From positions 45,514,810 to 45,578,809 of the forward strand of contig CM073888.1 of NCBI GenBank assembly GCA_037176705.1: a stretch of 64,000 nt of DNA, written 5' to 3'. Below are positions 33,374 to 43,440 of the stretch, piece after piece. The DNA is from Molossus alvarezi. Taxonomy: Eukaryota; Chordata; Mammalia; Chiroptera; Molossidae. The notes beneath the pieces are model-generated. The model ran no database searches. It worked only from the letters and a program-made list of their open reading frames with translations, and was not told where the DNA came from. The position numbers and the translations under genes were made by a program. Numbering within the stretch: the stretch's first letter is position 1; every line of letters starts with the position of its first letter.

Positions 33374-33629
33374 GTTTTTTTTGTTATTGTTTTATCCTCA
33401 CCCAAGGACATTTTTATTTTTTGTATTTATCTTCAGATAGAGTGGGAGGAAGAGAGAGAGAGAAACATTGATGTGAGAGAGACCCATCGACTGGCTGCCA
33501 CCCACAGAACCCCAACTGGGGCCGGGGACAAACTGCAACCGAGTTACGTGCCCTTAGTGGGAACCGAACCTGGGAGTCTCTGGTCCGTGGGCCAGCGCTC
33601 TAACCACTGAGCCAAACCAGCCAGGGCTC
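33374..33629 (-). mobile_element. Ves SINE, long type
   Basis: Hairpin complement ATCCTCACCCAAGGAC (one arm mutated), GA-rich middle, B box complement GGGAACCGAACC, head complement GCCAGGGC. Target duplication ACTATTTTAAG at 33363-33373 and 33631-33641. Confidence 0.95.
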
Positions 33630-33641
33630 TACTATTTTAAG

Positions 33642-34099
33642 TTTTGTATTTTTTTTTTAGGGATTCCCTCAGCTCTAAGCTCTTACTGAAGTTTTGAGCA
33701 GATTCTATAGATGATTAGATACAAGGTTTGCCCAAGCTAGTCAGTAACAACAGAGGATTGAAGTGAATGTTTTCGGGGTTGTGGACATTGAGGGAGCATG
33801 AAGACAGGGTGCTGGCAGAGTTTCCAACAGGGCTGTGGAAGTTATATAGGATCATGAAAAGTCGGATTAGAGGGAGAAAATTTGAGCCAGGTGCTAAAAG
33901 AAAATGGGACAGTATTTTAGGAATCTACAGATGGAGGAAGGGGATAACTGAAAACTTCAAAAGTAGTGTTTCTTGAATAATGAAGCTCTACAAAGCCTGT
34001 CTAATATTCCAGCTGCAGTAGTCCTATTACCTCTTCCTGGAGTTACTTACACTCACCGTGAGCCCAGCCTTAGCTCTGGTTACCAGGTCCAGTTCCACT
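33642..34099. other. No recognisable feature
   Basis: Two frames of 69-71 codons without domains. Confidence 0.4.
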
Positions 34100-34265
34100 T
34101 AGAGCAGTTATTCTTAACACTAGCCACATATATGAATTACCTGAGGAATTTTTTAAAAATAAAGGTGCCTGGACCCGTCCTAGACTAACTATAAATCTTC
34201 GCACTTGGGGCCCAGGCATGGGAATTATTGTAAAAGCTTTTCAGCTGATTCTAATGTGGATCTAG
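34100..34265 (+). mobile_element. MER5-like hAT-Charlie relic
   Basis: 'GCAGTTATTCTTAACACTAG', 'ATGAATTACCTGAGGAATTTT', 'GGTGCCTGGACCCGTCC', 'GGGGCCCAGGCATGGGAATT' and 'AGCTGATTCTAATGTGGA' follow a MER5-type nonautonomous hAT. Its inverted ends are degraded. Confidence 0.7.
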
Positions 34266-34299
34266 AGTGGAGAGTTGTTGGTTAGAGTCAGAAACAAAT

Positions 34300-34425
34300 T
34301 ACGCAGGGTAGAGATAGCGGGTGTCTGTTTTATTCAACATAATACCTCTGTCTCCAGCATAGTGCTTGCCTATTAATAGGAACTCAGTGAATATTTGCCT
34401 GAATGAAAATGAATCAATGAATAAA
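34300..34425 (+). mobile_element. L2 LINE 3' tail
   Basis: 'TCTCCAGCATAGTGCTTGCC', 'TAGGAACTCAGTGAATATTTG' and a terminal GAATGAAAATGAATCAATGA match the L2 3' end with its TGAA repeats. Confidence 0.65.
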
Positions 34426-34712
34426 ATGTGAAGGGATTTAATTAGCTCTAATTCCACATATTATAGTTCAGCTTTAGGTCTCATTTATGGCGAGTGTCTT
34501 TCTAACCTTGTCTCAATTCAGACAACCTGATTCCTAAGAAACATTTACCCCAATTCATGTCTTCTCCCTTAATCCCTGTTTCTCAGTCCTTGTCATCAGG
34601 AATCCGTCAAGAACGGTGACCTTCTCAAGTCAGACACACCTTCTAAAGCAGGGAATATGGCCGTTGAATCTCAGCCAGACAGTGGAGGGCCTGTATGTTT
34701 GGCTGACATATT
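34426..34712. other. No recognisable feature
   Basis: No supportable gene or repeat. Confidence 0.4.
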
Positions 34713-35101
34713 TATTTATTTATGTTACAGATGTTTCTTTTTCCCCCATTGACACCCTTCTCCCCCTCCCTCCCCACCCTGTCCCCAGCTTTGTTGTCCA
34801 TGCCCATTGGTTATGTGTACATGCATATAAGTTCTGTGGTTTATCTCGCCCCCACCCCCTCTTCTGGGGATTGTCAGTCTGTACCCTACTTCTAATGTCT
34901 CTGGGACTACCCCATTCCTCAGACTGTTATGTTCACTATATTCCACAAATAAGTGAGATCATATATTTGTCTTTTTCTGCTTGGCTTGTTTCACTTAGGA
35001 TGATACTTTCCAGGTTCCTCCATGTCGTCTCAAAGGATAAGAGATCTTTCTTTCTTATAGTTGCATAGTACTCCATTGTGTATATGTACCAGCGCTTTTT
35101 T

Positions 35102-35352
35102 TTTTTTTTTATTCTCACCCGAGGACATTTTTCCATTTTTTGTTCAGACAGAGTGGGAGGGAGAGAGAAAAAGAGAGAGAGCGAGCGAGAAACATGGACA
35201 TGAAAGGTACACATCGAGTGGGTGCCACCCACACACCCAACCAGGGCCGGGGACAAACCACAACCGAGGTACGTGCCCTCAGCGGGAACTGAACCTGGCT
35301 CTCTCTGGACAGCAGGCCGATGCTCTAACCGCTGAGCCAAACTGGCCAGGGC
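35102..35352 (-). mobile_element. Ves SINE, long type, inside L1
   Basis: Hairpin complement ATTCTCACCCGAGGAC after a T run, GA-rich middle, B box complement GGGAACTGAACC, head complement GGCCAGGGC. Target duplication GTACCAGCGCTTTTTT (35086-35101) and GTACCACAGCTTTTTT (35354-35369). Confidence 0.94.
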
Positions 35353-35537
35353 TGTACCACAGCTTTTTTATCCATTTGTCTACTGATGGACACTTGGGCT
35401 GTTTCCAGATCTTAGCTATTGTAAATAATGCTGCTATGAACATGGGGGTACATACAGTCTTTCTGATTCGTGTTTCAGGCTTCTTGGGGTATATTCTTAA
35501 AAGTGGGATCACTGGGTCAAATGGCAATTCAATTTTT

Positions 35538-35640
35538 ATTATTTTTTTTGTGTGTGGTATGTGCCCCTAGCGGGAACCAAACCCGGGACTCTCTGGTCCG
35601 CAGGCCGACACTCAACCGCTGAACCAAACTGTCCAGGGCG
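35538..35640 (-). mobile_element. Short Ves variant (tRNA head only), copy 3, inside L1
   Basis: Body from head GCCCTGGAC (complement, right) to the endpoint at GGGGCACATACC (complement from 35557), then an A-rich tail (35538-35556). Target duplication AATTTTT at 35531-35537 and 35641-35647, and the surrounding L1 is otherwise continuous. Same 3' endpoint and GGGGC variant as the copies at 2122 and 10157. Confidence 0.85.
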
Positions 35641-35750
35641 AATTTTTTGAGGTAACACCATAGTGTTTTCCATAGTGGCTGCACCAGTTTGCATTCACAC
35701 CAGCAGTGCACTAGAGTCCCCTTTTCTCCACACCCTCGCCAAAACTTGTG

Positions 35751-36672
35751 TCCATACTACCCAAAGCAATCTATAGATTCAGTGCAATCCCCATCAAAAT
35801 ATCAACAACATATTTCACAGAACTAGAACAAATACTGCAAAAGTTCATATGGAACCAAAAAAGACCCTGAATAGTCACAGCAATTTTGAAAAAGAAGGAC
35901 AAAGTAGGCGGGATCACAATACCGGATATCAGGTTATATTACAAAGCGACTGTAATCAAAACTGCCTGGTACTGGTACAAGAACAGGCACATCGATCAAT
36001 GGAATCAGAGAACCCAGAAATTGACCCAAAACATTATGCTCAATTAATATTGACAAAGGTGGCAAGAACATACAATGGAGTAAAGACAGCCTCTTTAATA
36101 AATGGTGTTGGAAAAATTGGACAGCAAAAAAATGAAACTAGACCATCAACTTACACCATACACAAGAATAAACCCAAAATGGATAAAAGACTTAAATGTG
36201 ACTTGTGAATCCATAAAAATCCTAGAAGAAAATCTAGGCAACAAAATATCAGACATCATACGCAGCAGAATTTTCACTGATCCATCACCGAAGGCAACAG
36301 AAACAAAGGAGAAAATGAACACATGGGACTACATCAAACTAAAAAGCTTCTGCACAGCAAAAGAAACAACCACCAAAATGGAAAGGCAACACACTGTATG
36401 GGAGAGCATAATTGCCAATGATACATCAGATAAGGGGTTAATTTCCAAAATACTCATACAACTCAACAAAAGGAAGACAAGGAACCCAATTAAAAAATGG
36501 GCAGAGGACCTAAAGAGACACCTCTCCAAACAGGACATACAAATGGCCAAGAGACAAATGAAGAAATGCTCAACATCACTAATCATCAGAGAGATGCAAA
36601 TTAAAACAACAATGAGGTACCACCTCACACCTGTCAGAATGGCTGCCATCAGCAAAGCATCAAACAGGTGTT
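35751..36672 (+). pseudogene. Inverted 5' segment of the same L1: ORF2p C-terminal remnant
   Basis: Plus-strand L1 ORF2 sequence from 'TCCATACTACCCAAAGCAAT' to 'AAAGCATCAAACAGGTG'. It encodes the C-terminal part of the reverse transcriptase-endonuclease protein: landmarks [63 protein letters not shown] and [10 protein letters not shown]. The reading frame is shifted near 36100. It lacks the endonuclease and most of the reverse transcriptase, so it is inert. It ends at the L1 position where the minus-strand segment begins. Confidence 0.92.
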
Positions 36673-37371
36673 GGTGTTTTGATTCTTTAGTACCAATTCC
36701 CCAGAATCCGCCCCAGTGTGCTCAGTCCCTTCCGTTGCAAATGTCCTCTTGCCTTGGAACTAACTGTAGTTTGTAAATTCACAGAAACAGTTCTTTTATT
36801 CAGTGAGGCTGGTCAATTATATTATTTATACCCTTTTATTCTTCCCTATTTTGTTGTTTATCTTTTTCCTTTTGGAAGATGTGCCTTAAGTTGAATGTTA
36901 CCACATTTCTTTATATTTTTAACAGTTTACTGCTTTATAGTGCATAAAAGTTCATGAGTGTCACATTTTTGAGAGTTACTACTTTTTTTTTATTAAAAGT
37001 ATCTCTTTTTATCCTAGTTGATGGTTTTAGAATTGGATTTTTTTTGGTCTGATAATAACAGTATCATCCTATTCTTCTTATGCTGTATTTACCTTGCATA
37101 TCTTTGCTATTTCTTTATATTTGGTCATTTTATTTTGTTTGCCTCTACTAAGCATAATATAACTTAATTTTGCTTTTTATCCTACTAATGTCCACAGGAT
37201 CAGTAGTGATAAGCTTTCTTTTGTTTCCAAAATTAGTAATTTGTTATTCTCTCTATTTTTCTAAGTTAACCTTATGAGAGTTTTATAAATTATATTGATC
37301 TTTTCAAAGAACCAGATTTTGTCTTTTTTAAATATTGATTATTTATCTTCAATTTCACTGGTTTCTGTGCT

Positions 37372-37585
37372 TTTTTTCTTTTCTTTATTGATATTAGAGA
37401 GAGAAAGGAAGGGAGAGAGAAAGAGAGAGAAACATGATGAGAGAGAACATCAATTGGCCACCTCCTGCATGCCCCCCACTAGGGGTTGGTCCCACAACCT
37501 GGGCATGTGCCCTGACCAGGAATCAAACCGGTGACTTCTTGGTGCATGGGTCAACACTCAACCACTGAGCTACACCGGGCGGGCA
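37372..37585 (-). mobile_element. Ves SINE, short-bodied type, inside old L1
   Basis: GA-rich start, complement of GGGGGGCATGCAGGAGGTGG, B box complement GGAATCAAACC, head complement CTACACCGGGCGGGC. Target duplication TCTGTGCT at 37364-37371 and 37586-37593. Confidence 0.93.
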
Positions 37586-37639
37586 TCTGTGCTATCTTTT
37601 TATTTTTGTTCTGCTTACAGTAGATTTAATTTGCTCTCA

Positions 37640-37705
37640 TCTTTATTGTTGAAAATATTACAGATGTCCTCCCTTTTCTTCCTTCTGTCCCCCCATCTTT
37701 CTTCC
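37640..37705 (-). mobile_element. Very short L1/HAL1 3' UTR insertion
   Basis: 'TTTATTGTTGAAAATATTACAGATGTCC' followed by C-rich DNA matches the antisense 3' UTR starts at 9757 and 34722. It appears to be a severely 5'-truncated retroposition into the old L1. Confidence 0.5.
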
Positions 37706-37861
37706 TCTAATCTAATCTTAATTCCCTAAAGTGGAATTAAACATAGGTTATCAATTTTAGTTTTTTCTTCTTTTCTAGTAAATGCATTGTATTATATATT
37801 TCCCTCTAAGCAATGCTTTTGCTACATCCCTCTAATTCTGTTGTTTCACTTTCATATATAG

Positions 37862-39136
37862 TAGTCAAAACAGTATGGTACTGGCATAAAAACAGACATA
37901 TTCTAATGGAATATAATGGAAAGTCCAGATATAAACCCACACAACTAACACTTGACAAGGAGTCCAAGAACACACAACGGGGGAAATGGTAGTCTCTTCA
38001 ATGAATGGTATTGGGAAAATGTAAAATAATGCAATTGGACCTTTATCTTACACTACTCACAGAAATTAACTAGAAATGCATTAAAGACTTAAATGTAAAA
38101 CCTGAAACTATAAAACTACTAGATGAATACATAGTGAAAAAGCTCCTTGACATGGGACCTGGCAGTGAGTTTTTGGTTATAACACCAAAGCTCAAGAGAC
38201 AAAAGCAAAAATAAACTAACGAGACTATATCAAACTAAGAAGCTTATGCACAGCAAAATAAACAATTGGAAAAATTAAAAGGCAACCTATGGAATGGGAG
38301 AAAATATTTGCAAACCGTATGTCTGATAATGAGTTAATATCTAAAATATAAGAATCTCATACAACTCAATAGTCCAAAACCAAACAATCCAATTAAAAAT
38401 TGACAAAGGACTTAATAGACATTTTTCCAAAGAAAACATACCAATGGCCAACAGGTACATGGGAAGATGTTTAACATCACTAATCATCAAGGAAATGGAA
38501 ATCAAAACCACAATGAGATACTGATTCAAATCTGTTACAATAGCTACTAACAAAAGGACAACAGACAACAAGTGCTGATGAGGATGTGGAGAAAGGGATG
38601 CTGGTGCACTCTTGGTGGGAATGGAAATTAGAACTGCCATATGGTCCAGCCATTCCACTTCTGGGCACATTTCTGAAGGAAATGAGATGTTTGCACTCCC
38701 ATGTTCATTGCAGCATTTTTCACAATAGCCAGGATATGGAAACAACCTAAGTGTCTGTTGACAGATGAATGGATAAAGATGTGATGTATATATACAATGT
38801 AATATTATTCATCCATGAGAAAGAAGGAAATCCTGCCATTTGCAACAACATGGATGAACCTAAAGGACATTATTCTAAGTGAAATTAGCCAGACAGAGAA
38901 AAACAAATACTGTATGATCTCACTTATATATGGAATCTAAAAAAAAAAGAAAAAAAAAGTCTAACTCATAGAAACAAATTAGAGTGGTGGTTACTAGGAG
39001 CTAGGAGATGGGGAAATGCTGGTAAAAGGATAGAAGCCTTCAGTGATAAGATGAAAAAGCTCTAGGGTTCTAATGTAAAGTAGTTAATATGTGTTCATGC
39101 TTGAAATTTGTAAGAGAATAGACCTTAAGTGTTTTC

Positions 39137-39178
<42 letters not shown>

Positions 39179-39292
39179 TATTATATTGTGTAAAGTGATG
39201 GATGTATTAATCTGATTGTGGCAATCTCTTCATAAAGTATGTCAAATCATCACACTGTACACTTTAAATAAATACTATTTTGTTTGTCAAAA
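37862..39292 (+). mobile_element. L1MA-type 3' end
   Basis: Sense ORF2 end and 3' UTR: 'CAAAACAGTATGGTACTGGC', 'GACTATATCAAACTAAGAAGC', 'ATTCATCCATGAGAAAGAAGG', 'CCAGACAGAGAAAAACAAATAC', 'GCTTGAAATTTGTAAGAGAATAG' and the end 'CACTGTACACTTTAAATAAATAC'. Reading frames are broken throughout. Confidence 0.9.
39138..39175. repeat. (CA)n microsatellite in L1MA 3' UTR
   Basis: A 19-unit CA run at the place where L1MA 3' UTRs carry a short CACACA tract. Confidence 0.98.
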
Positions 39293-39500
39293 AATAGATT
39301 TGTGTCTACTGCTGTAAATAGTGATAGCTCAGGAATTGCTTGTTAGTATTTATTTAAGGTATTATTGAACTTATTGGTTAATTAAATCATCATCATAATT
39401 TTTTTTAACAGGGCAATACACGAAATGAATGTAATTAAAAAATCATTTCTCTTAATTTTTCACTTTCATGTAATTCTACCTTTAAGAATAACTTAGTTTT

Positions 39501-39709
39501 TCCCGGCCTGTGTGGCTCAGTGGTTGAGCGTGGACCCATGCACCAAGGGGTCACAGGTTCGATTCCTGGTCAGGGCCCAGGTTGTAGGCCCGATCCCCAG
39601 TGTGGGGCTTGTAGGAGGCAGCCAGAGTTCTCTCTCATCGATGTTTCTATCTCTCCCTCTCCCTTCCTTTGTCTCTAAAATCAATAAAGAAAAAAAATTA
39701 AAAAATGAA
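39501..39709 (+). mobile_element. Ves SINE, short-bodied type (first of a tandem pair)
   Basis: Head CCCGGCCTGTGTGGCTCAG, B box GGTTCGATTCCTGGTC, AATCAATAAAG tail. Flanked by AATAACTTAGTTTT (39487-39500) and AATAATTTAGCTTT (39710-39723). The second flank also serves as the left flank of the next SINE. Confidence 0.93.
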
Positions 39710-39723
39710 AATAATTTAGCTTT

Positions 39724-39987
39724 GCCCTAGTCAGTTTGACTCAGCAGTTAGAGCGTCGACCTGCCGACCAAAAAGTCGCGGGTTGGATTCCAGTCAAGGG
39801 CACGTACCTTGGTGGTGGTTCGGTCACTGGCCCTGGTCGGGGTCGTGTGGGAGGCAACCAACTGATGTGTCTCTCTCACATCGATGTTTCTCTCTCTTTC
39901 TCTATCTCTCCCTCCCACTCTGTCTGAAAATAAATGGGAAAATATCCTCAGGTGAGGATTTAAAATAAATAAATAAATGAAAATAGA
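39724..39987 (+). mobile_element. Ves SINE, long type (second of a tandem pair)
   Basis: Head GCCCTAGTCAGTTTGACTC, CT tract, hairpin ATCCTC-AGGT-GAGGAT (39944-39959), (AAAT)n tail. Right flank AATAACCTAGTTTT (39988-40001) is a third copy of the same 14-bp target. Confidence 0.94.
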
Positions 39988-40059
39988 AATAACCTAGTTT
40001 TAAGCAAAACTTAAAAATCTTTATAAATTTAGCTTGATTTCCATGCGTTTAGAAAAATA

Positions 40060-40787
40060 AACCTCTATTGACCAGAAGAAAAGATGTGGGCAAACAATCT
40101 ATATAAATCTTTCTCCCAGAAAGAGATACAAGTAACCAATATGCACTTCTGGAAAAATGTAAAACATTAGCTGTTTGAAAATGAAAGTGAAAACCACAGT
40201 GAGACACCTTTTCTCATCCAGTAGGATGGTTAGAATAAAAAAGCCAGTAACAAATGTTGGCAAGGAGCTAGAAAAATAAGAAACCGCATGCGTTGCTGGA
40301 GGGAACATAAAATGGAACTGCCTCTTTGGAAAACAGTTTGGCAATGTTTCAGATGTTACACACAGAGTTAGCACGTGATCCTGCTGGCATGTACCACTTC
40401 TAGCATGTAACCAAGAGAACTGACACCATATGACCATATAAAAATTTGTACACAAATATTCATAACAGTGTTGTTCATAATAGCTAAAAGATGGGAACAG
40501 TCCAAATGTCCATCAGCTAATGAGTGGATAAATAAGTGTTATGGTTATTTAATGGAATATTACTCAGCCATAAAAACAAATGAAGTACTGATACATGCTA
40601 CAACACGATGAACCTTGGAAACATTATCTTAATATATTAAAAAGTCAGTAATAAAAGAGGACATTATATTCTTTCATTGATATGAAATATCCAGAATAGA
40701 CAAATCTATAGAGACAGGAAGAGATTAATAGTTGGCTAGGGCTAGAGGATTTGGGGGTAAGCAGGGAGTGACTGCTCATGGATAGAG

Positions 40788-40823
<36 letters not shown>

Positions 40824-40830
40824 AAAGCAT
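40060..40830 (+). mobile_element. Old L1 3' end
   Basis: 'TAGGATGGTTAGAATAAAAAAG', 'GTTGCTGGAGGGAACATAAAATGG', 'TTGGAAAACAGTTTGGCAATG', 'ATAGCTAAAAGATGGGAACAG', 'GGAATATTACTCAGCCATAAAAAC' are old L1M ORF2-end landmarks. It ends in a (GT)n tract. Confidence 0.85.
40791..40819. repeat. (GT)n microsatellite
   Basis: A pure GT run of 14 units at the 3' end of the old L1. Confidence 0.98.
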
Positions 40831-40911
40831 TTACAAAGTTGATGTTATATTGGGTTTATTTATGCTGTTTTCAGGTTGCCATCAGATGAACAGGTGCTGG
40901 GATTTCATTAG

Positions 40912-41060
40912 GGAGATGGTTAAGAACATGGACTCTGGATTCAAATCGCAGCTCAACCATTTAGTCATTGAATAATCTTGGGAAATTATGTAATCTCTCC
41001 TAACTCATGCTGAAAGTGATATAAAACAATAGTGCCAACTTCAATTTCTGTTAAGATTTA
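40912..41060 (+). mobile_element. MIR SINE
   Basis: 'GATGGTTAAGAACATGGACTC' then 'ATTCAAATCGCAGCTCAACC' then 'ATAATCTTGGGAAATTATG' match the MIR head and core in order. Confidence 0.8.
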
Positions 41061-41928
41061 GTAAACAATCATTTCCGGTCCTTACTATTTGTGTTCTTCT
41101 TAGCAGATGAGTTCAGCTAAGCAGAGATTTTAAAAAATGATGTGCCATGAATGAATGTATGATTTATATTTGCTACCCTGTCTGGCTTCTTCCAGTTCAC
41201 CTTTCCCCCAGGTGAAACTTTCTGGAAAGCTATTTTGACATGGCAGTACTTGGGTCTCGTTGATCAGAACCACTGCCACGGGCCTCCTCCCCCTTTTGTG
41301 AAGGAGCATATTTGACATACAATATTGTCCTTACTTTGTTTCAACAATTTGAGAATCTGTTGGGTAAGCATTGTGAGGTTTTCAGTTAAGCATACTTTTA
41401 AAATAAATAAAGTGCAGCAAAATAGAGGACTGTTCTCAGATGCATTTCATTGAGTTTGCTTCTCCTACTCACATAATAGCGGTAATTGTAAAAGTAAGAG
41501 ATGTGTCGAATGAACAATAGGGTGTTTCTACTATCTCTGAATATGCCATGAAGACTTTAATTCTTCTGTGATTAGTGACAGTTTTCTTTCTGAGAAACTT
41601 GGAGGAATGGGGATATGAGCTTTCCGTGGGCAAGTCTTGCTTGTGTTGTTTCTTTTTATTTAAGTTTTATGTATCTGTTTATTCTGTGGTTGAATAAAAT
41701 ATGTCCTCTCATGTGCTACCCATTATACTCAGATCTCCTTCTTAAAACCCCACATGTACAAGTGAATGCAAACTTTGTACTTTTTTACCTTTGAAAAATT
41801 TGTAATGATCACCATATCTTTTTGATCATTAAGTTGGCAAAATCTTAAATTCTCACAAAATTCCTTTTCTAAGCTGTTTTTAGTTTTCAGATATTCAATC
41901 ATAGGTCCCTTTTAGAAAGATAAAAATA
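41061..41928. other. No recognisable feature
   Basis: No supportable gene or repeat. A 62-codon minus-strand frame is unremarkable. Confidence 0.45.
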
Positions 41929-42046
41929 CAGGGTGGGGCAAAAGTAGGTTTGCAGCTGTGAGTATGCAAAAACAGTTTATTCTTGTATTATTATTCATTA
42001 ATTACTATATTATTTTCCATACAAAACCCACTTTTGCCCCACCCTG
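41929..42046 (+). mobile_element. Mariner-type MITE, copy 1
   Basis: A 118-bp element with terminal inverted repeats CAGGGTGGGGCAAAAGTAGG and CCCACTTTTGCCCCACCCTG and an AT-rich core. A TA dinucleotide precedes it (41927-41928), and the right-hand TA appears mutated to TT. No transposase. A relative lies at 60388-60512. Recent DNA-transposon activity is a known feature of vesper bats. Confidence 0.92.
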
Positions 42047-42304
42047 TTTATATGTGATTGTTGATGAAATGGAAAAAAGTATTATTGTTGTGTTGCTACT
42101 CCATAATTTATTGATGCAGTTATTATGATCTAGATTATTTATAATACATTTTTTTATTATATTTATAGATTTATACTTAGTATATACTAAATATATAACA
42201 TGTGTAATATATAATAAACCTATATGCATATATATAAAACAGAGGATGTGATTTGTCATGGTTTGATTTTATAGGAACAGAATGTTAGCATTTGAAAAAA
42301 GAAC
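42047..42304. other. AT-rich stretch
   Basis: Low-complexity TA-rich sequence, no gene. Confidence 0.45.
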
Positions 42305-42430
42305 ATTAAAGATTATGTAGCCCAGTGCTCTCATCTTACAAATGCTCAAGCCTAGAAAGGCAGCACATGGTTACCCAGGGTCTCATGTGGGAGGATCTAG
42401 TCAAGAATTCAGGGCTGTGTTCATGATACC
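42305..42430 (-). mobile_element. MIR SINE fragment
   Basis: 'CATCTTACAAATGCTCAAGCC', 'GGTTACCCAGGGTCTCATG' and 'AATTCAGGGCTGTG' follow the antisense MIR core. Confidence 0.6.
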
Positions 42431-43289
42431 ATTATTATATTCATGTTTTCACTCAATTCCAAACCCTTTTTATTTTGTTTAATTTTATTTTTAATACCAC
42501 AGTTATTATTATTATTATCATTTTTCTTATTAATTATTTTGCATGGCTTAGCCCATTCCAGTTTTCCTAGCCAGTAATTTGGCAGATTCCTTTAAAAAGA
42601 GCCATCATATTAGGCAGCAGACTTATGAGAAACCACTGAAGTTACTGAAAAAAAAAAATTAGCAAGGTTCCTTGATAAAGTTCAAGAACAGTCACCCCCA
42701 GTACCTACAACGTGTTATGTGTATTCCCATCTTGAAGCCCCAGTAGAACAATAAGTGTTTACTTCTTTTGTCTTCATGATGCCCTTTCTGCCTACTATGG
42801 GCTTTGAAATTATATGCTGTGTCCAGAGGTTTCTAAGTAGTTCAGAATCTTCATGATTAACTGGATGGGCTGAATAGGACTGAAAACAATGTTTCAGTGG
42901 TGGTGCCTTTTCATGAAAAAGCATATTAAAAATACAGCTAGCTCTGTCTAATTGCACCTGTCACGGTACCCCTGGATAATACTAATTTTCATTTCCCACT
43001 CCTTGTGAGGTAGTCAGTGCTCTGCTTTTGGTAGGTAGCCCTTGATAGTTTCCCGTATATGTTTTAACAGTGTCTCTTAAAATGGAAAATTCTCTCTTTC
43101 CTGCCTTCCAGTCAAGGTACATTTGTTCAAATTTCAGGTCTTCCCCCCCCCCCTACCCTCTCTTGCTTTCTTTATTAATTCTTTTCAACACCAATTTGAC
43201 ATATGTTCTATGGGTTGGGCACTGAGTATATGTGGTGCAGCAGAGACCAGGGCCCTGCCAAACTGAATGGATTTTTCAAAAAAGATTAC
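42431..43289. other. Mostly unassigned
   Basis: No gene. A short L2-like scrap ('GGGTTGGGCACTGAGTATATGTG') may lie at 43190-43265. Confidence 0.4.
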
Positions 43290-43440
43290 AAAGACGAGGT
43301 TTTGGAACTAAGCAAATCTGATTAGGTCACCCTGCCCAGAGTTTTTCGGTGGCTTCCCATTGGTATAGGGCGGAATCTCTCTCCCTCTGCATGGCATGAA
43401 AGGGCTTTCATGACCTGGATCCCCCTCTGCCCAAATTTAA
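43290..43440 (+). mobile_element. L2 LINE fragment, half of a local duplicate pair
   Basis: 'GATTAGGTCACCCTGCCCAG', 'GTGGCTTCCCATTGG' and 'GGGCTTTCATGACCTGG' are L2 landmarks. It shares non-consensus text ('CCCAGAGTTTTTC', 'TCTCTCCCT.TGCATG') with the copy at 44565-44700. Confidence 0.7.

Larger units (their letters stand above)
34713..35748 (-). mobile_element. Young L1, 3' segment of a 5'-inverted insertion
   Basis: The antisense L1 3' UTR starts after a (TTTA)n tail at 34713-34725 and runs through the C-rich UTR block ('CCCATTGACACCCTTCTCCCC') and the end of ORF2 (complement of 'GGTGCAGCCACTATGG' near 35675). It stops at 35748 at the point equivalent to 'GTGTTGGCGAGGGTG' in L1. The adjoining opposite-strand segment supplies the L1 sequence just upstream, which is the twin-priming signature. 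Two SINEs are inserted (35102-35352 and 35538-35640). Confidence 0.88.
36800..37861 (-). mobile_element. Old L1 ORF2 fragment, antisense
   Basis: Landmarks include 'TTTTCAAAGAACCAGATTTTG', 'TTTTTATTTTTGTTCTGCTTAC' and 'CTCTAAGCAATGCTTTTGCTACATCCC', all typical of antisense L1 reverse-transcriptase region. It is interrupted by a Ves (37372-37585) and by a short L1/HAL1 3' end (about 37640-37705). It directly adjoins a sense L1 segment at 37862, so the two may be one inverted old insertion. Confidence 0.75.

Noticed and set aside
36102..36776. A 224-codon frame with similarity to reverse transcriptase protein
   Set aside because: It is the C-terminal remnant of L1 ORF2 in an inverted, truncated insertion, not a host gene.
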